From the NCBI GenBank assembly GCA_021795095.1, contig JAJYPU010000033.1, forward strand, positions 1 through 16,044: DNA of 16,044 bases. The letters run 5' to 3'. Position 1 is the stretch's first letter, and the number at the start of each line of letters is the position of its first letter. Source of the stretch: Actinomycetes bacterium. GTDB taxonomy: Bacteria; Actinomycetota; Acidimicrobiia; Acidimicrobiales; RAAP-2. Below the pieces are notes generated by a model. The model was given only the letters and a program-made list of their open reading frames with translations, was not told the origin of the DNA and ran no database searches. The position numbers and the translations under genes were made by a program. Of the stretch, positions 7,600 to 14,878 are shown one piece after another.

Positions 7600-10264
7600 G
7601 GCACTGCTTAAACTTCCGGCCCGAACCACACCAACACGGCTGATTGCGCCCCAGCTTCTCGTTGGGCTTGGTCGCGGCGACCGCAGCACCACTCGTGTGC
7701 GCCGGCAGTTCGACCGCGCCCGGTGCAACTTCGGCGACGTTAGTCACCGCCAGCTCGAGTCCATCATCCACGAGGCTCTCCTCTTCCTCGGGTGTGGTCG
7801 CCTCCACGTGGGTGACGTAGCGGACAAAATCGGTCTCGACGGCGTCGAGGAGGTGCTCGAACATGACGTAGCCCTCCTTCTGCCACGCCGTGAGCGGGTC
7901 CTGTTGGGCGACTTGGCGCAGGTGGATGCCATCACGCAGGTAGTCCATGTCCGACAAGTGATCGCGCCAGCGTTGGTCGAGGATCTGCAACATCACGTCG
8001 CGTTCGATCTCCTTGGCCGTGTCGAGGCCGCCGGGGTACTCCTCGCACTTGGCCTGGTACTCGGTCAGCGCGTCGTTGACGATGGCCTCGATGGCCTCGT
8101 CACGATCGGCGAATGACTCCAGTGTCGACATCGACATGGTCGTCGGGTAGTAGGTCGGCAGGTCAACCAGCAGGGAGTTGAGATCCCACGCCTCGGGGAA
8201 CTCGCTCTCGAGGTACGTACCGACCATGGCGGCGATCTGTCGCTCGATCATCTCGAGCGTCGCCTCGTGGATGTCTTCGCCGTCGATCACCTGCTGGCGT
8301 CGCGCGTAGATCACCTTGCGCTGCTCATTCATGACCTCGTCGTACTTAAGGACGTCCTTGCGGATCTCGGCGTTGCGCGCCTCCACCGTGTTCTGGGCCC
8401 GTTCGATGGCCTTGGAGACCATCTTGGCCTCGATGGCCTCGCCCTCGGGCATGGCGCGCTCCATGACCCAGGACACCGCGCCCGTCGCGAAGAGTCGCAG
8501 CAGGTCGTCCTCCAGGGAGAGATAGAAGCGGCTCTCGCCGGGATCACCTTGGCGGCCGGAGCGACCACGCAGCTGGTTGTCAATCCGTCGCGAGTCGTGG
8601 CGTTCGGTGCCGAGCACGTAGAGCCCGCCCACGGCACGGACCTCATCGCCTTCGCGGTCACAGACCGCCTTGAACTGCGCCAGGGCAGCCGTGTAGGCGG
8701 CGTCGTACTCCTCGGTGCCCACCACGAGTCCTTGGGCGGTGACCTCACGACGTGCCAAACCCTCGGCGTTGCCACCCAGGATCACGTCCACGCCTCGTCC
8801 GGCCATGTTCGTCGCGACCGTCACGGCGTGCTTGCGGCCCGCTTGAGCCACGATTTCGGCTTCGCGGAAGTGCTGCTTCGCGTTGAGCACCTCGTGGGCG
8901 ATGCCCGCCTTGGACAGGGCACGAGAAAGCAGTTCGGACTTCTCGACTGACGCGGTACCGAGCAAAATCGGCTGGCCGAGGTCCGTTCGCGCCCGCACGT
9001 CCTCGACAATCGCGTTGAACTTGTCCTCTTCAGTCTTAAAGATCAGGTCCGGCTCGTCGGCACGGCGCGACGGCCGATGCGTCGGGATCGGCACGACCGC
9101 GAGGTTGTAGGTGCTGCCGAACTCACTGGCCTCGGTCTCGGCGGTACCGGTCATACCCGCGAGTTTCTCGTAGAGCCGGAAGTAGTTCTGCAGGGTCACG
9201 GTCGCCCAGGTGTGGTTCTCCTCTTGGATCCGCACCCGCTCCTTGGCCTCGACCGCCTGGTGGAGGCCGTCCGACCAGCGTCGGCCCTCGAGGGTCCGCC
9301 CGGTGAACTCATCGACGATCTTCACCTCACCGGCGTCAACCAGGTAGTCCTTGTCGCGGTGGAAGAGCTCCTTGGCGCGCAGGGCCTGACCCAGCTGGTG
9401 GACGTAGTTCGTTGCTACGGCGTCGTAGAGGTTGGTCACCCCGAGCTGACGCTCGACCTTCTCAATGCCCGACTCGGTGGGCACGACGGTCTTCTTCTCC
9501 TCGTCGACCTCGTAATCCTCGTCACGCACCAGGGTCCGCACGATCGACGCGAACTGGTAGTACAACTTGGTCACGTCAGATGCGGGACCCGAGATGATCA
9601 GCGGGGTGCGGGCCTCGTCGATCAAGATCGAGTCCACCTCGTCGACGATGGCGTAGTGATGACCACGTTGGACCATGTGCTCGCGACGTCGGGCCATGTT
9701 GTCGCGCAAGTAGTCGAAGCCGAACTCCGTGTTGGTCCCGTAGGTCACATCAGACGCGTAGGCCTCGCGCTTCTGGTCGAAATCGGGTAGGTCGGGGCCA
9801 ACGCGACCGACGCTCAACCCGAGGAACCGGTGCAGTTCACCCATCCAGTTGGCGTCGCGGGTGGCGAGGTAGTCGTTGACGGTGACGACGTGGACGCCCT
9901 TGCCCGTCAAGGCGTTGAGGTACACCGGCAGGGTCGAGACGAGGGTCTTGCCCTCACCGGTCTTCATCTCAGCGATCCACCCGAAGTGCAACGCCATGCC
10001 GCCCATGAGCTGGACGTCGTAGTGGCGCTGGCCGAGCACGCGGGTGGCGGCCTCACGAACCACGGCGAAGGCCTCGATGAGCAGGTCATCGAGGGTCTCG
10101 CCGTCAGCGAGGCGGCGGCGGAACTCGTCGGTCTTGGCCCGCAGTTCGGCGTCGCTCAACGCCCCGATCTCATCGGCCAATTCGTTGATGGGTCCGACCA
10201 GCTCGGCGAGCTGACGCACGCGCTTACCCTCACCGGCCCTCAAAATCTTGCTGAACACACTCAT
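7586..10264 (-). CDS. secA: Preprotein translocase ATPase SecA
   Basis: Motor ATPase that drives secretory proteins through SecYEG. With the ATG start it has 892 residues. Marks: N-terminal VFSKILRAGEGKRVRQL, LMGGMALHFGWIAEMKTGEGKT with Walker A GEGKT at 103-107, VTVNDYLATRDANWM, DEVDS (208-212) as Walker B, TYGTNTEFGFDYLRDNM, ATNMAGRGVD and LRGRSGRQGDPG of the second nucleotide-binding fold. The C-terminal SEC-C zinc motif has Cys877, Cys879, Cys888 and His889, a SecB/ribosome-binding tail. A GTG four codons upstream (10276) is possible, but it would overlap the -10-like TAGGGT, and homologues begin at MSVFSKIL. There is one secA in the window and it is of the canonical (SecA1) type. It is followed by prfB with overlap. 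Confidence 0.98.
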   Translation of the reverse strand: MSVFSKILRAGEGKRVRQLAELVGPINELADEIGALSDAELRAKTDEFRRRLADGETLDDLLIEAFAVVREAATRVLGQRHYDVQLMGGMALHFGWIAEMKTGEGKTLVSTLPVYLNALTGKGVHVVTVNDYLATRDANWMGELHRFLGLSVGRVGPDLPDFDQKREAYASDVTYGTNTEFGFDYLRDNMARRREHMVQRGHHYAIVDEVDSILIDEARTPLIISGPASDVTKLYYQFASIVRTLVRDEDYEVDEEKKTVVPTESGIEKVERQLGVTNLYDAVATNYVHQLGQALRAKELFHRDKDYLVDAGEVKIVDEFTGRTLEGRRWSDGLHQAVEAKERVRIQEENHTWATVTLQNYFRLYEKLAGMTGTAETEASEFGSTYNLAVVPIPTHRPSRRADEPDLIFKTEEDKFNAIVEDVRARTDLGQPILLGTASVEKSELLSRALSKAGIAHEVLNAKQHFREAEIVAQAGRKHAVTVATNMAGRGVDVILGGNAEGLARREVTAQGLVVGTEEYDAAYTAALAQFKAVCDREGDEVRAVGGLYVLGTERHDSRRIDNQLRGRSGRQGDPGESRFYLSLEDDLLRLFATGAVSWVMERAMPEGEAIEAKMVSKAIERAQNTVEARNAEIRKDVLKYDEVMNEQRKVIYARRQQVIDGEDIHEATLEMIERQIAAMVGTYLESEFPEAWDLNSLLVDLPTYYPTTMSMSTLESFADRDEAIEAIVNDALTEYQAKCEEYPGGLDTAKEIERDVMLQILDQRWRDHLSDMDYLRDGIHLRQVAQQDPLTAWQKEGYVMFEHLLDAVETDFVRYVTHVEATTPEEEESLVDDGLELAVTNVAEVAPGAVELPAHTSGAAVAATKPNEKLGRNQPCWCGSGRKFKQCHGRP

Positions 10265-10274
10265 GTCGTGTTTC

Positions 10275-10280
10275 ACCCTA
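10275..10280 (-). promoter_or_regulatory. Proximal -10 box of secA
   Basis: TAGGGT on the minus strand ends ten bases before the secA ATG, so a transcript would have only about four leader bases. An ATGACA (10294-10299) lies only 13 bases upstream of it, too close for a normal -35. The box overlaps the stop of a small possible leader ORF. Confidence 0.35.
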
Positions 10281-10340
10281 CCGGTAGACGGACTGTCATT
10301 ACGGGGCTACGGGTGTCTGACCTGGTCTTTGACCCCACAC

Positions 10341-10375
10341 CTGCCTGCGGCGGTGTCCACACGCGCCGCCGGCAG
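10341..10375. terminator. GC-rich imperfect hairpin, terminator or leader structure
   Basis: CTGCC (10341-10345) pairs with GGCAG (10371-10375). Inside it GCGGCGGTGT (10347-10356) pairs with ACAC and CGCCGC (10359-10369), with one bulged G (10363) and one T/C mismatch. That is up to 15 base pairs around a very short loop, and nearly all pairs are G-C. There is no U-run on either side. It may be a tail-less terminator for the wbbL-like operon (about 190 bases past its stop) or a structure in a secA leader. Confidence 0.4.
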
Positions 10376-10454
10376 CCGAGGCTCTCCGACGTCGTTCCCG
10401 TGCACTTCACCGGCTCCCCTCGCGGCCACGGTGACCGAGAGAGGGCAGGACTTA

Positions 10455-10483
10455 CTTCTAAACCGCGCCATGCTCAGCGTCAA
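10455..10483 (-). promoter_or_regulatory. Candidate distal secA promoter
   Basis: On the minus strand TTGACG (10478-10483) and TAGAAG (10455-10460) are separated by exactly 17 bases, the best sigma70/HrdB-like pair seen in the window. A start near 10448 would give secA a leader of about 185 bases containing the hairpin at 10341-10375. Confidence 0.4.
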
Positions 10484-10563
10484 CAAGACGCCTTACGTGG
10501 GTCGTTTCGCCCGCGGCTGGCCTCGACTTTCAACCACAGAACCACCCGCAGCCCCGCCCCAGT

Positions 10564-11409
10564 CTACGGCCGCGTGCGCCGAGACCACGAGTCGGCCGCC
10601 AGCATGGCCGCCAGCCGTGCGCCGAGCACCGCACTCGCCACCGGGGCGAGGAGCCGTCGCCAGCCGCGAGCGGTCTGCCACTCGAAACGCAAGGCGCTCT
10701 GGTGGTGCGCGACGATCATGGCCCTGGACGCGCGCTGCCTCGAGAGCCCCTCGACGTGGGTCACGACCGCGTCGGGTACCGCCGTGATGTCCCACCCGGC
10801 GCCGCGGACCCGCCAGCACAGCGCCATGTCCTCGGCGAACATGAAGTAGCGCTCGTCGAAGCCACCCACCGCCTCAAAGACCGACCGTCGGATCACGAAG
10901 CAGGCGCCCGAGACCCAGTCGACCGTGCCGTCACCACGGGGCGACCGGTAGCGCGCCGTCGCGGGGTTGCCCGGCCACCAAGGCGCGAGCAGGGCGTGAG
11001 CACCGGCGAGCCACACGTTGGGAAAGACTCGAAACGAGGGGTACCGCGACCCGTCCGGTCGTTCGATGGTCGGGCCGACCACGCCGACGCCGGGGTGTTC
11101 GTCGAGGTAGTCCACCATCCTGGCCACCGCACCGTCGTGCACGATGAGGTCAGGGTTCGCGATCAGCAGGTAGGGGTTTGACCGCTCGGCGGCCACCCCA
11201 CGATTCACGCCCCGGCCGTAACCGAGGTTGAGGCCGGGTTCGACAAGGGTCACCGCGTCGAGATCGACGTATGCGCTGGTCGAGCCGGGCAGACCGTTCT
11301 CGACCACGACGATCCGATTGACGTCGTTGGCGCGCAGCGAGCGCACGCAGTCCACCAGCGCTTCGTCGGCGTGGTAATCCACCACGACTGCGGTGACGGG
11401 CAAGGTCAC
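10564..11409 (-). CDS. Family 2 glycosyltransferase, WbbL-like rhamnosyltransferase
   Basis: GT-A fold family 2 glycosyltransferase; most like WbbL, which in mycobacteria moves rhamnose from dTDP-rhamnose to decaprenyl-diphosphate-GlcNAc, the linker between peptidoglycan and arabinogalactan. The 281 residues show VTAVVVDYHADEALVDCV at the start, NLGYGRGVNRG (61-71), the donor/metal motif in LLIANPDL (81-88), DWVSGACFVIRR (164-175) and GGFDERYFMFAEDMALCWR (182-200) with the likely catalytic Asp/Glu pair. There is no signal peptide; the hydrophobic C-terminal stretch (about 253-272) may sit against the membrane. The GTG start is set by the GTGA overlap with rmlD; a longer ORF reading back into rmlD was rejected. 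Direct coupling to rmlD, maker of dTDP-rhamnose, supports rhamnose as donor. Acceptor and exact linkage are inference. Confidence 0.85.
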   Translation of the reverse strand: MTLPVTAVVVDYHADEALVDCVRSLRANDVNRIVVVENGLPGSTSAYVDLDAVTLVEPGLNLGYGRGVNRGVAAERSNPYLLIANPDLIVHDGAVARMVDYLDEHPGVGVVGPTIERPDGSRYPSFRVFPNVWLAGAHALLAPWWPGNPATARYRSPRGDGTVDWVSGACFVIRRSVFEAVGGFDERYFMFAEDMALCWRVRGAGWDITAVPDAVVTHVEGLSRQRASRAMIVAHHQSALRFEWQTARGWRRLLAPVASAVLGARLAAMLAADSWSRRTRP

Positions 11410-12317
11410 GACGACGCCCGGTCCCGCAACAGTCGCGCGACGCCGTCGTGCCAATCGGGCAGCGCCGACCAGCGCGAACGCCATTTGGCAGTGTTGAGGT
11501 CGCTACGCGTCGGTCGCGTCGCGAGCGGTTGGGGTGCGAGCGCCGCGGTCGCGATGGGTGTGGCGAACGTGTCGTCGCGGCCGAGCTCGTGGCCGACGAA
11601 TTCGGCCACCTCGAACCAGGTGGTGGTCCCCTCGTTCGCGACGTGCCACACACCTCCGGGACGTTCGCGCACGATCGTGACGAGTGCCCGGGCGAGGTCG
11701 GCGGCGAGCGTGACGGTTCCGGTCTGGTCGTCCACGAATCGGACGGTCGACCCGTTCGCAGCCCGCTCGGCGATCACGTGCACGACGCTGTGGCCGCGTA
11801 CGCCCATCACCCACGACGTGCGCACGATGGTGTCCTGCGCGCGGCACCGTTGTTCGCCGGCCCACTTGGACGCCCCGTAAACGCTCTGGGGGTTCGGTTG
11901 GTCATCTTCGACGTACCCGGCCCCCTTCTGCCCGTCAAAGACGTAGTCCGTCGAGACCGTGACGAAGTGGATGCCGAGCGTCGCACAGTACTCCGACAGC
12001 AGTCCCGTCGCGTCCGCATTCACGGCGTAACACGCGTCGATGTCCTGTTCAGCCTGATCAACGGCCGTATAAGCCGCAAGATTGACGACCACGTCCGGTC
12101 GTGCGAGCGAAAGTGCGTTGGCCACGGCCTCGCGGTTTGCGATGTCTAACTCACGACGCGCCAGACCGAGCACCTCGAACTCATCGTTCGCGACAGCCAG
12201 ACCGTCTGGTTGCCAGCTGGGCTCGGCGCCTGGGGGAAACTCCCCGCGCAACGTCGAGACCAAGTCCACCCCGACCTGGCCCGCCGCCCCGGTCACCAAC
12301 ACTCGCACCGCGCTCAC
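11406..12317 (-). CDS. rmlD: dTDP-4-dehydrorhamnose reductase
   Basis: Last enzyme of dTDP-L-rhamnose synthesis: NAD(P)H reduction of dTDP-4-keto-L-rhamnose. It is an extended short-chain dehydrogenase of 303 residues. The Rossmann motif GAAGQVG is at 10-16, VVVNLAAYTAVDQAE (76-90) is a family block, STDYVFDG (122-129) supplies the catalytic Ser/Thr, and Tyr147-x3-Lys151 (YGASKWAGE) is the catalytic dyad. A loop of about 24 residues near 25-48 seems longer than usual. The GTG start overlaps the birA stop as GTGA, and its stop overlaps the GT start in the same way. The other pathway genes rmlA, rmlB and rmlC are not in the window and must lie elsewhere if the pathway is complete. Confidence 0.93.
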   Translation of the reverse strand: MSAVRVLVTGAAGQVGVDLVSTLRGEFPPGAEPSWQPDGLAVANDEFEVLGLARRELDIANREAVANALSLARPDVVVNLAAYTAVDQAEQDIDACYAVNADATGLLSEYCATLGIHFVTVSTDYVFDGQKGAGYVEDDQPNPQSVYGASKWAGEQRCRAQDTIVRTSWVMGVRGHSVVHVIAERAANGSTVRFVDDQTGTVTLAADLARALVTIVRERPGGVWHVANEGTTTWFEVAEFVGHELGRDDTFATPIATAALAPQPLATRPTRSDLNTAKWRSRWSALPDWHDGVARLLRDRASS

Positions 12318-13060
12318 GAGTCACCGGCCCGGTCCTGGGCGCGCAGGTGCACGACGTCGGCCGCGGAGAAGACTCGCCGCTCGCCACCCACGTCGACCAC
12401 GAGCGCACCGTCGTCGTCGACGTCGACGGCGTCACCGACCACGATGTCTTCGAGCAGCGTGACAAGGACGCGTCTGCCGATGGTTGCCGACGCGCCACGG
12501 TACTCGTCACGAAGTGTCGCGAGACCCTCTTCGTCGTCGAGCAGGCCACGACGTCCCTCGACTTCCTCGAAGACGATGTCCGCGAGCGCACGCGGCCACA
12601 GGGTCACGCCCGCGCGTTGTCGCACGCTGGTCGCCGCGAGGCCCGGCGGGTACTCGGTGAGGTTGACGCCGACGCCGACGACAACGGCGGGCGGAACGTC
12701 GGTCACCAATTCGGCGAGCAGCCCACCGAGCTTCTCGTCGTCGACCACGAGGTCGTTTGGCCACTTCAGCTGCGGCCGTACGCCACTGAGGCGCACAAGT
12801 GCCGCGCGCACTGAAAGCGCCACCGTCGACACGGCCCACGACGCACCGCGAAGTGTCGGGGGCCTTAGGAGCAGCGAGAGCAGCAGCGCACTGTCGGCGG
12901 GCGCCTCCCAACTGCGGTCCAGTCGTCCCCGACCGGCTCGCTGGAATCCCGCGAGGATGGCGCGCCCCTCGGGCGCGCCCGCGCGGGCCTGCTCCACGAG
13001 CCACGAATTGGTCGAATCGATGGACGTCACGTCCTCGACCTGCCAGATCATCGAATCCAC
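12314..13060 (-). CDS. birA: Biotin--[acetyl-CoA carboxylase] ligase
   Basis: Activates biotin with ATP to biotinyl-AMP and attaches it to the lysine of biotin carrier domains. The 248 residues form a catalytic plus C-terminal domain with no N-terminal helix-turn-helix, so this is a monofunctional (group I) ligase that should not itself repress transcription. Marks: [17 protein letters not shown] (16-32), the biotin-adenylate loop GRGRLDRSW (43-51), KWPNDL (99-104), KLGGLLAE (110-117) and GVGVNL (129-134). The start is GTG with a -10 box six bases upstream and no Shine-Dalgarno sequence; an ATG three codons in is the alternative. It heads the birA-rmlD-wbbL operon and diverges from the carboxylase that is its likely substrate. 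Confidence 0.95.
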   Translation of the reverse strand: MDSMIWQVEDVTSIDSTNSWLVEQARAGAPEGRAILAGFQRAGRGRLDRSWEAPADSALLLSLLLRPPTLRGASWAVSTVALSVRAALVRLSGVRPQLKWPNDLVVDDEKLGGLLAELVTDVPPAVVVGVGVNLTEYPPGLAATSVRQRAGVTLWPRALADIVFEEVEGRRGLLDDEEGLATLRDEYRGASATIGRRVLVTLLEDIVVGDAVDVDDDGALVVDVGGERRVFSAADVVHLRAQDRAGDS

Positions 13061-13066
13061 GCACAG

Positions 13067-13072
13067 ACTCTA
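13067..13072 (-). promoter_or_regulatory. -10 box for leaderless birA
   Basis: TAGAGT on the minus strand followed by six bases and the birA GTG, predicting a leaderless mRNA. It shares two bases (13071-13072) with the plus-strand -10 box of the carboxylase gene. No clear -35 hexamer. Confidence 0.5.
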
Positions 13073-13076
13073 GGGT
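13071..13076 (+). promoter_or_regulatory. -10 box of the acyl-CoA carboxylase gene
   Basis: TAGGGT on the plus strand. Transcription would start near 13083, giving a leader of about 40 bases that carries the ribosome binding site at 13114. It overlaps the birA -10 box on the other strand; no clear -35 hexamer. Confidence 0.45.
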
Positions 13077-13113
13077 CGAGAGGCCGAGTGGTAGAAAAGG
13101 ACAGTGCTGAGAC

Positions 13114-13119
13114 GGAGGA
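13114..13119 (+). promoter_or_regulatory. Ribosome binding site deciding the carboxylase start
   Basis: GGAGGA four bases before the GTG at 13124. It favours that start, which gives [16 protein letters not shown] as in homologues, over the in-frame GTG at 13088. Confidence 0.75.
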
Positions 13120-13123
13120 ACGC

Positions 13124-14878
13124 GTGTTACAGAAGGTCCTAATCGCCAACCGTGGCGAAATCGCCGTGCGGGTCATGCGCACGTGTCGTGAGCTCGGCAT
13201 CGCGACCGTGGCCGTCTACTCCGAACTCGACCGCCACGCGCTGCACGTACGCCTGGCCGACGAGGCCTACGCGCTCGGCGGCTCGACCGCCGCCGAGAGC
13301 TACCTCAACACCGAGGCGATCCTCGCGATCATCGAACGCTCCGGCGCCGACGCCGTGCACCCCGGCTACGGCTTCTTCTCGGAGAACACCGACTTCGCGC
13401 GCGCCATCACCTCACGCGGGGTCACGTTCATCGGACCGCCGCCTGAGGCGATCGAGGTCATGGGCGACAAGATCTCCTCGCGGCTCGCGGCCGAGCGCGC
13501 GGGCGTGGCCGGCGTGCCTGGTCGCAACGAGACGCTCCAGCACGCCGACGAGGTTGTGGACTTCGGTCGCGAGTTCGGGTGGCCGGTTGCCATCAAGGCC
13601 GCGTACGGCGGTGGCGGGCGTGGGATGAAGGTCGTGTCGGGCCCCGACGAGGCGGCCGCGGCCTTCGAGAGTGCCCAGCGCGAGGCGCTCAGCTACTTCG
13701 GCCGTGCCGTGTGCTACGTCGAGCGGTACCTGACGTGGCCGCGTCACATCGAGATGCAGGTCCTCGCCGACACCCACGGCAACACGCTCTGGCTCGGCGA
13801 ACGCGACTGCTCGGCCCAGCGTCGCCACCAAAAGCTCGTCGAGGAGTCGCCGGCCGCTAACTTCCCCGACGCCGTCCGCGTCGCCATGGGCGAGGCGGCC
13901 GTCAAGGTCTCGCGCGCGTGCGGCTACGTGAACGCCGGCACGGTCGAGTTCCTCTACCAAGACGACGAGTTCTACTTCCTCGAGATGAACACCCGGCTCC
14001 AGGTCGAGCACCCCGTGACCGAGTTGGTCACGGGACTCGACCTCGTCGAGTGGCAGTTGCGCATCGCCTCGGGTGAGGCACTGCCCTTCGGACAGGACGA
14101 CGTACGTCGAGACGGGCACGCCATCGAGATCCGGATCAACGCCGAGGACCCCGCCGGCGGCCGCTTCTCGCCGTCGCCGGGGACGATCACCGCGTTCCGC
14201 CAGCCCGCGGGACCCGGTGTGCGCCTCGACGCCGGCTACGAGGCCGGCGACACGATATCGCAGTACTACGACAACCTCATCGGCAAGCTCATCGTCTGGG
14301 CCCCGGAGCGCGAACGCGCTCGGCAACGGATGCTGCGCGCCATCGAAGAGACGACGATCGAGGGTGTGGCGACCACGCTGCCGGCCGACACCGTCATCCT
14401 GTCGAGTGACGACTTCGTGAACGGGACCCATTCCACCAAATGGGTCGAGGAGACCCTGGACTTCTCGGGAATCACGAGCCCCGCGGCGACCGGCGCCATT
14501 GCGGCCGACGGACTCGTTCGCCGCGACGTCCTCGCCGAGGTCGACGGGCGGCGGGTCACCGTCGCGCTGTGGCTGGACGACGCCGGCGACGACGGGTTGG
14601 GCAAACCGACGAGCACCGCCGCCAAGCCCCGCCGCCAGCACCACGCGGGCGTGGTCGGGAGTGGCTCGGGCACCGTCTCAGTGCCGATGCAAGGCACCAT
14701 CGTCAAGGTGTCGGTCGAAGTCGGCCAGTCGGTGAACGCGGGTGACACCCTGGTCATCCTCGAGGCGATGAAGATGGAGAACGCCGTGGGCGCCGAGAAA
14801 TCGGGCGTGGTCACCGCGATCAAGGTCAAGCCAGGCGACGCGGTAAGCGCCGGCGACGTGGTCGCCGTCGTCGAATGA
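13124..14878 (+). CDS. accA3: Acyl-CoA carboxylase alpha subunit (biotin carboxylase-BCCP fusion)
   Basis: ATP-dependent carboxylation of biotin on its own carrier domain; the carboxyl group is then passed by a separate beta subunit to acetyl-, propionyl- or longer acyl-CoA. The 584 residues match actinobacterial AccA3/AccA1 length. Biotin carboxylase marks: [14 protein letters not shown] at the N-terminus, the ATP-grasp loop YGGGGRGMK (161-169), HQKLVEESP (235-243) and [14 protein letters not shown] (287-300). A linker near 500-530 rich in Gly/Pro/Ala/charged residues leads to the BCCP domain, with biotinylated Lys550 in EAMKMEN. The GTG start has a strong Shine-Dalgarno sequence. No beta subunit (accD) is in the window. 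It is coupled to the M20 gene by ATGA and diverges from birA. The acyl-CoA specificity cannot be told from this subunit; the symbol follows the mycobacterial naming. Confidence 0.93.
   Translation: MLQKVLIANRGEIAVRVMRTCRELGIATVAVYSELDRHALHVRLADEAYALGGSTAAESYLNTEAILAIIERSGADAVHPGYGFFSENTDFARAITSRGVTFIGPPPEAIEVMGDKISSRLAAERAGVAGVPGRNETLQHADEVVDFGREFGWPVAIKAAYGGGGRGMKVVSGPDEAAAAFESAQREALSYFGRAVCYVERYLTWPRHIEMQVLADTHGNTLWLGERDCSAQRRHQKLVEESPAANFPDAVRVAMGEAAVKVSRACGYVNAGTVEFLYQDDEFYFLEMNTRLQVEHPVTELVTGLDLVEWQLRIASGEALPFGQDDVRRDGHAIEIRINAEDPAGGRFSPSPGTITAFRQPAGPGVRLDAGYEAGDTISQYYDNLIGKLIVWAPERERARQRMLRAIEETTIEGVATTLPADTVILSSDDFVNGTHSTKWVEETLDFSGITSPAATGAIAADGLVRRDVLAEVDGRRVTVALWLDDAGDDGLGKPTSTAAKPRRQHHAGVVGSGSGTVSVPMQGTIVKVSVEVGQSVNAGDTLVILEAMKMENAVGAEKSGVVTAIKVKPGDAVSAGDVVAVVE

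Larger units (their letters stand above)
10265..10563. other. Non-coding gap upstream of secA
   Basis: The only long gap in the window, 299 bp between the wbbL-like stop and the secA ATG. I find no recognisable protein or tRNA in it. It holds a possible distal secA promoter (10455-10483), a long GC-rich hairpin (10341-10375), the proximal -10 box, and a weak 45-codon ORF on the minus strand (10273-10410) discussed under findings. The hpf gene that often precedes secA in other phyla is absent. Confidence 0.6.

Noticed and set aside
6454..7728. 424-residue version of RF2 starting at 7728
   Set aside because: The extra 43 N-terminal residues are Arg-rich, translate the 3' end of secA out of frame and have no counterpart in RF2; the ATG at 7599 gives the family length.
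9077..9790. 237-residue plus-strand frame inside secA (and similar ones at 8267-8950, 7502-8116)
   Set aside because: Antisense shadows of secA or prfB; no motifs, no plausible ribosome binding site, and the minus-strand SecA frame is fully conserved.
10376..10563. tRNA, tmRNA or other structured RNA in the rest of the secA upstream gap
   Set aside because: No cloverleaf, no CCA-ended acceptor stem and no tmRNA tag-like frame was found on either strand by eye; a covariance-model search would be needed to exclude it fully.
9830..10849. 339-residue plus-strand frame spanning the secA 5' end, the gap and the glycosyltransferase 3' end
   Set aside because: It crosses two real minus-strand genes, has no recognisable domain, and its composition changes at each gene boundary as expected for a chance open frame.
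13412..14644. 410-residue open frame antisense to the carboxylase gene
   Set aside because: Shadow of a high-GC gene on the opposite strand; the translation is low-complexity (Val, Gly, Arg, Asp, Leu) with no recognisable domain, while the plus-strand frame has clear family motifs.
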